Part shown: positions 30,782 to 30,972 of the stretch, in pieces
How the letters are laid out: every line of letters begins with the position of its first letter
Position numbering within the stretch: the first letter of the stretch is position 1
Origin: a virus
Strand: one strand, 5' to 3'
DNA length: 30,972 bases
IMG/VR virus record: IMGVR_UViG_3300020435_000022
Span: 1 to 30,972 of that record
The notes under the pieces: model-generated
What the model saw: only the letters and a program-made list of their open reading frames with translations
What the model was told of the DNA's origin: nothing
Database searches by the model: none
Program-made: the position numbers and the translations under genes

Positions 30782-30972
30782 AGTAATTAGTCTCAAGAGA
30801 CTCTTCCAGGTAATAAAATTCAGCAGAATCAGAATATGAACCTAAATCTCTTATTCCTACTGATCTTACCTTTCCATTGGGAGAATTGCTCTGATACTGT
30901 ATCTTATTTGTTTTAAGATACTCGATTGTCGCATTTTTAACATCTCTTCGTAGTTTCTCTTTATCTACTGAA
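30780..30972 (-). CDS. Unrecognised minus-strand gene, C-terminal part only
   Basis: An open minus-strand frame enters from the window edge and ends with TAG at 30782-30780. 63 C-terminal residues are visible. It begins SVDKEKLRRDVKNATIEYLK and ends with SDSAEFYYLEESLETNY. The N-terminus and start are beyond the window. Charged and helical in its first half, it matches no family I recognise. It is followed by the minus-strand gene at 30770-30498, and the two probably form one transcription unit running against the late region. Confidence 0.65.
   Translation of the reverse strand, partial: SVDKEKLRRDVKNATIEYLKTNKIQYQSNSPNGKVRSVGIRDLGSYSDSAEFYYLEESLETNY

Overview
The window is most of the late (virion and lysis) region of a short-tailed, T7-type bacteriophage with AT-rich DNA. 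The structural genes follow the T7 plan: portal, scaffold, major capsid protein, tail tube A, nozzle (tail tube B), internal virion proteins and tail fibre. The putative spanin pair includes an outer-membrane lipoprotein, which points to a Gram-negative host. The host species cannot be read from the sequence. Relatives of the halogenase gene are known from marine phages, so an aquatic origin is likely but unproven. There are no tRNA genes, CRISPR arrays, insertion sequences or integrase genes.

Layout. (1) Bases 1-4732: an unrecognised large protein cut by the window edge, a protein with an HNH-nuclease-like core, and the terminase large subunit; together these are probably the packaging end of the region. 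(2) 4741-8412: two unrecognised Gly-rich proteins that share a motif, then the portal and a small Bbp19-like protein. (3) 8412-10883: scaffold, major capsid protein and a putative decoration protein, closed by a strong hairpin terminator at 10891-10973, comparable to T7 T-phi. (4) 10985-15021: tail tube A and a nozzle protein enlarged by several beta-rich insertions. (5) 15018-23336: internal/ejection proteins. The place of the single T7 gp16 gene is taken by three ORFs joined by TAATG overlaps. (6) 23336-28139: a tail fibre, a flavin-dependent halogenase-like enzyme and a glycine-rich adhesin, all overlapping one another. (7) 28150-30514: small proteins and a lysis cassette (holin candidate, inner-membrane and outer-membrane spanin candidates, M15-type peptidoglycan peptidase). 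(8) 30498-30972: two genes on the opposite strand, convergent with the lysis cassette and probably the end of another transcription unit.

Almost every gene from 1 to 30514 is on the + strand, with gaps of a few bases or 1-17-nt overlaps, so expression is probably by long polycistronic transcripts with much translational coupling. The only larger + strand gaps are 118 bp before the capsid gene, 59 bp before the decoration gene, 101 bp holding the terminator, and about 70 bp before the endolysin. No stretch over 300 bp lacks a gene.

The most unusual element is the halogenase-like gene lodged between two receptor-binding genes and overlapping both. It keeps the FAD-binding glycine motif, the position of the catalytic lysine and the EPLE glutamate motif, so it may be active. 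Its substrate is unknown, and its position suggests a link with the host surface or with the virion fibres.
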